The translations under genes were made by a program, and so were the position numbers. Below the pieces are notes generated by a model. It was not told the DNA's origin, did no database searches, and worked only from the letters and a program-made list of their open reading frames with translations. Positions 4,288-5,430 of a stretch of DNA of 5,430 nt are shown piece by piece. The stretch comes from Pseudomonadota bacterium (GTDB lineage: Bacteria > Pseudomonadota > Gammaproteobacteria > Burkholderiales > Burkholderiaceae_C): positions 1 through 5,430 of the forward strand of contig JAEZKX010000142.1 in assembly GCA_023436025.1 (NCBI GenBank), written 5' to 3'. Within the stretch, counting starts at the first letter, position 1; every line of letters starts with the position of its first letter.

Positions 4288-5430
4288 GGCCGCACCCGCA
4301 GCCGCTTGAGGGTCTCGAGCAGCGTCTCGTTCTCGGCATTGAGCAGCATGCCTTCGCGCCAGATGGCACGGGCCTGCTCGCGCTGGTCCAGGCTCCACAG
4401 CACTTCGCCGAGGTGGGCGGCGATTTCGGCGTCGGGCCGGTTCTTGTAGGCGCCCTGCAGGATGCGCAGGGCCTCGGCCTTGTTGCCCAGGCGGAATTCG
4501 ACCCAGCCCAGGCTGTCGGTGATGAAGGGGTCGCCCGGGGCGTACTCCAGGGCCTTCTGGATCAGCTGCCGGGCCTCGGGCAGGCGGTCGTTGCGATCGG
4601 CCAGCGAATAGCCCAGGGCGTTGTACGCATGGTGGAAGTCGGGCTTGATGGCGATCACGCGGCGCAGCAGGCGCTCCATCTCGGCGAAGTCGCCGAGCTT
4701 CTCGGCCATCATGGCCTGGTCGTACAGCAGGTCGGCGTCCGACGGGTCCTGGGCCGACTGCTGCTTCAGCAGTTCGTAGGCGCCCTTGTAGTTCTTGTGT
4801 TCGCGCAGCAGCGACACCTCGGCCATCGCCTTCATGCGCGCGTCGCCCGGCGTGCGTTCCGGCAGCGCGCGCAGCAGGCGGCGCGCCTCGTCCATCCGGC
4901 CCTGGCGCGCCAGGAGCGAAGCGCGCCGGCTTTGCGCCGCCACCATGTCCTGGGCGTTCTCGATGCGGTCGAGCCAGGCGTTGGCGCCGGCAAAGTCGCG
5001 CCGCTTCTCGGCGATCTGCGCCAGCTGGAGATACGCCTGCGCCAGGCCGCGGTTGCGTTCCTCGTCGCTGCGCAAGGGACTGGCGAGCTCGATGTAGCGC
5101 TTGAAGGAGGCTTCGGCCGGGTCGAGCTTGTTGTCCTGCAGCAGCAGCGCGCCCTGCACCAGCCAGGCCTCGGCGTAGTCGGGGCGCTCGGTGGTGATCA
5201 CCTGCAGCTGCCAAAGGGCCTCGGGGTAGCGCTGCGCATCGAGCAGGGCGCGCGCGTAGCCCATGCGCATTTCCGGCAGCGGCTGCCCCTGCAGGTAGGT
5301 CCTGACCAGGGTTTCGGCCTGCGGCAGCTTGGGGTCCATCAGCTCCAGCGCCAGCAGGGCGGGAGCCTCGGCGCGCGGATCCAGCGCCTGGCCGCGGCGC
5401 GCGGCTTCCAGCGCCCCCGCCGGGTCGCCC
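4284..5430 (-). CDS. Tetratricopeptide-repeat protein, C-terminal part (enters from right edge)
   Basis: The frame is open from the window edge, with 381 codons plus a TGA at 4284-4286. The ATG at 5337-5339 is internal: the 30 codons ahead of it are open and keep the repeat pattern (ALEAARRGQALDPRAEAPAL). The protein is alpha-helical with degenerate TPR units. The clearest, by residue in the visible part, are about 84-117 (DYAEAWLVQGALLLQDNKLD), 266-299 (HHAYNALGYSLADRNDRLPEA), 300-333 (PFITDSLGWVEFRLGNKAEA) and 334-367. TPR proteins are scaffolds for protein-protein contacts. Proteins of this kind upstream of lolB are common in Burkholderiales and are usually predicted to be secreted or periplasmic, but the N-terminus that would show a signal peptide is outside the window. 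The four-base overlap with lolB suggests co-translation and possibly a shared envelope role; that role is inference. Confidence 0.9.
   Translation of the reverse strand, partial: GDPAGALEAARRGQALDPRAEAPALLALELMDPKLPQAETLVRTYLQGQPLPEMRMGYARALLDAQRYPEALWQLQVITTERPDYAEAWLVQGALLLQDNKLDPAEASFKRYIELASPLRSDEERNRGLAQAYLQLAQIAEKRRDFAGANAWLDRIENAQDMVAAQSRRASLLARQGRMDEARRLLRALPERTPGDARMKAMAEVSLLREHKNYKGAYELLKQQSAQDPSDADLLYDQAMMAEKLGDFAEMERLLRRVIAIKPDFHHAYNALGYSLADRNDRLPEARQLIQKALEYAPGDPFITDSLGWVEFRLGNKAEALRILQGAYKNRPDAEIAAHLGEVLWSLDQREQARAIWREGMLLNAENETLLETLKRLRVRP

Noticed and set aside
2828..4369. Minus-strand 513-codon frame that could suggest a longer ispE or a fusion protein
   Set aside because: Only the last 280 residues are IspE. 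The first 233 codons overlap lolB in another frame and are Arg/Pro/Gly-rich with no family match. The ATG at 3668-3670 has the family N-terminus and a ribosome binding site.
3811..5214. Minus-strand 467-codon frame suggesting a lolB fusion
   Set aside because: The upstream part is the TPR gene read out of frame. The real LolB begins at the lipoprotein signal peptide (start at 4287).
5337..5339. ATG as the start of the TPR protein
   Set aside because: The frame stays open for 30 more codons to the window edge and keeps the alpha-helical repeat character, so this Met is internal and the gene is partial here.

Overview
The window is a compact, GC-rich (visibly about 70%) piece of bacterial chromosome in which every supported gene lies on the minus strand, so the map reads right to left. 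The gene order is TPR protein, lolB, ispE, tRNA-Gln(TTG), prs, rplY, pth, then a small secreted protein. The sequences match the betaproteobacterial versions of these genes: L25 in its long CTC form, Prs containing MVFTGNANPALA, and tRNA-Gln directly ahead of prs. Together with the base composition this suggests Burkholderiales, probably a Comamonadaceae-like organism. That placement is inference from recognition, not from a search.

Layout from the upstream (right) side. At 4284-5430 is the C-terminal part of a tetratricopeptide-repeat protein that enters from outside the window. Its stop codon overlaps the lolB start (ATGA). LolB (3811-4287) is the outer-membrane lipoprotein receptor. A 140-base spacer follows, then ispE (2828-3670) for isoprenoid synthesis, a complete tRNA-Gln with encoded CCA (2713-2789), and prs (1699-2679) for PRPP synthesis. 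A 104-base spacer with two stem-loops precedes rplY (929-1594), ribosomal protein L25. A strong Rho-independent terminator (862-886), preceded by a second GC-rich hairpin (897-916), closes this run. Next come pth (189-800), peptidyl-tRNA hydrolase, and 32 bases further the start of a small exported protein (1-156) that runs off the left edge.

The content is essential housekeeping: envelope lipoprotein sorting, the MEP isoprenoid pathway, nucleotide precursor supply, and ribosome and tRNA maintenance. The tight spacing from the TPR gene to rplY suggests one transcription unit interrupted by a tRNA that must be cut out. The pth gene sits beyond the terminator and probably needs its own promoter or read-through. 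I see no mobile element, CRISPR array, phage gene or defence system, and no sign of recent transfer. The many long open frames on the plus strand are high-GC shadows of the real genes. I found no convincing undescribed system; the points worth a second look are RNA-level details of the operon.
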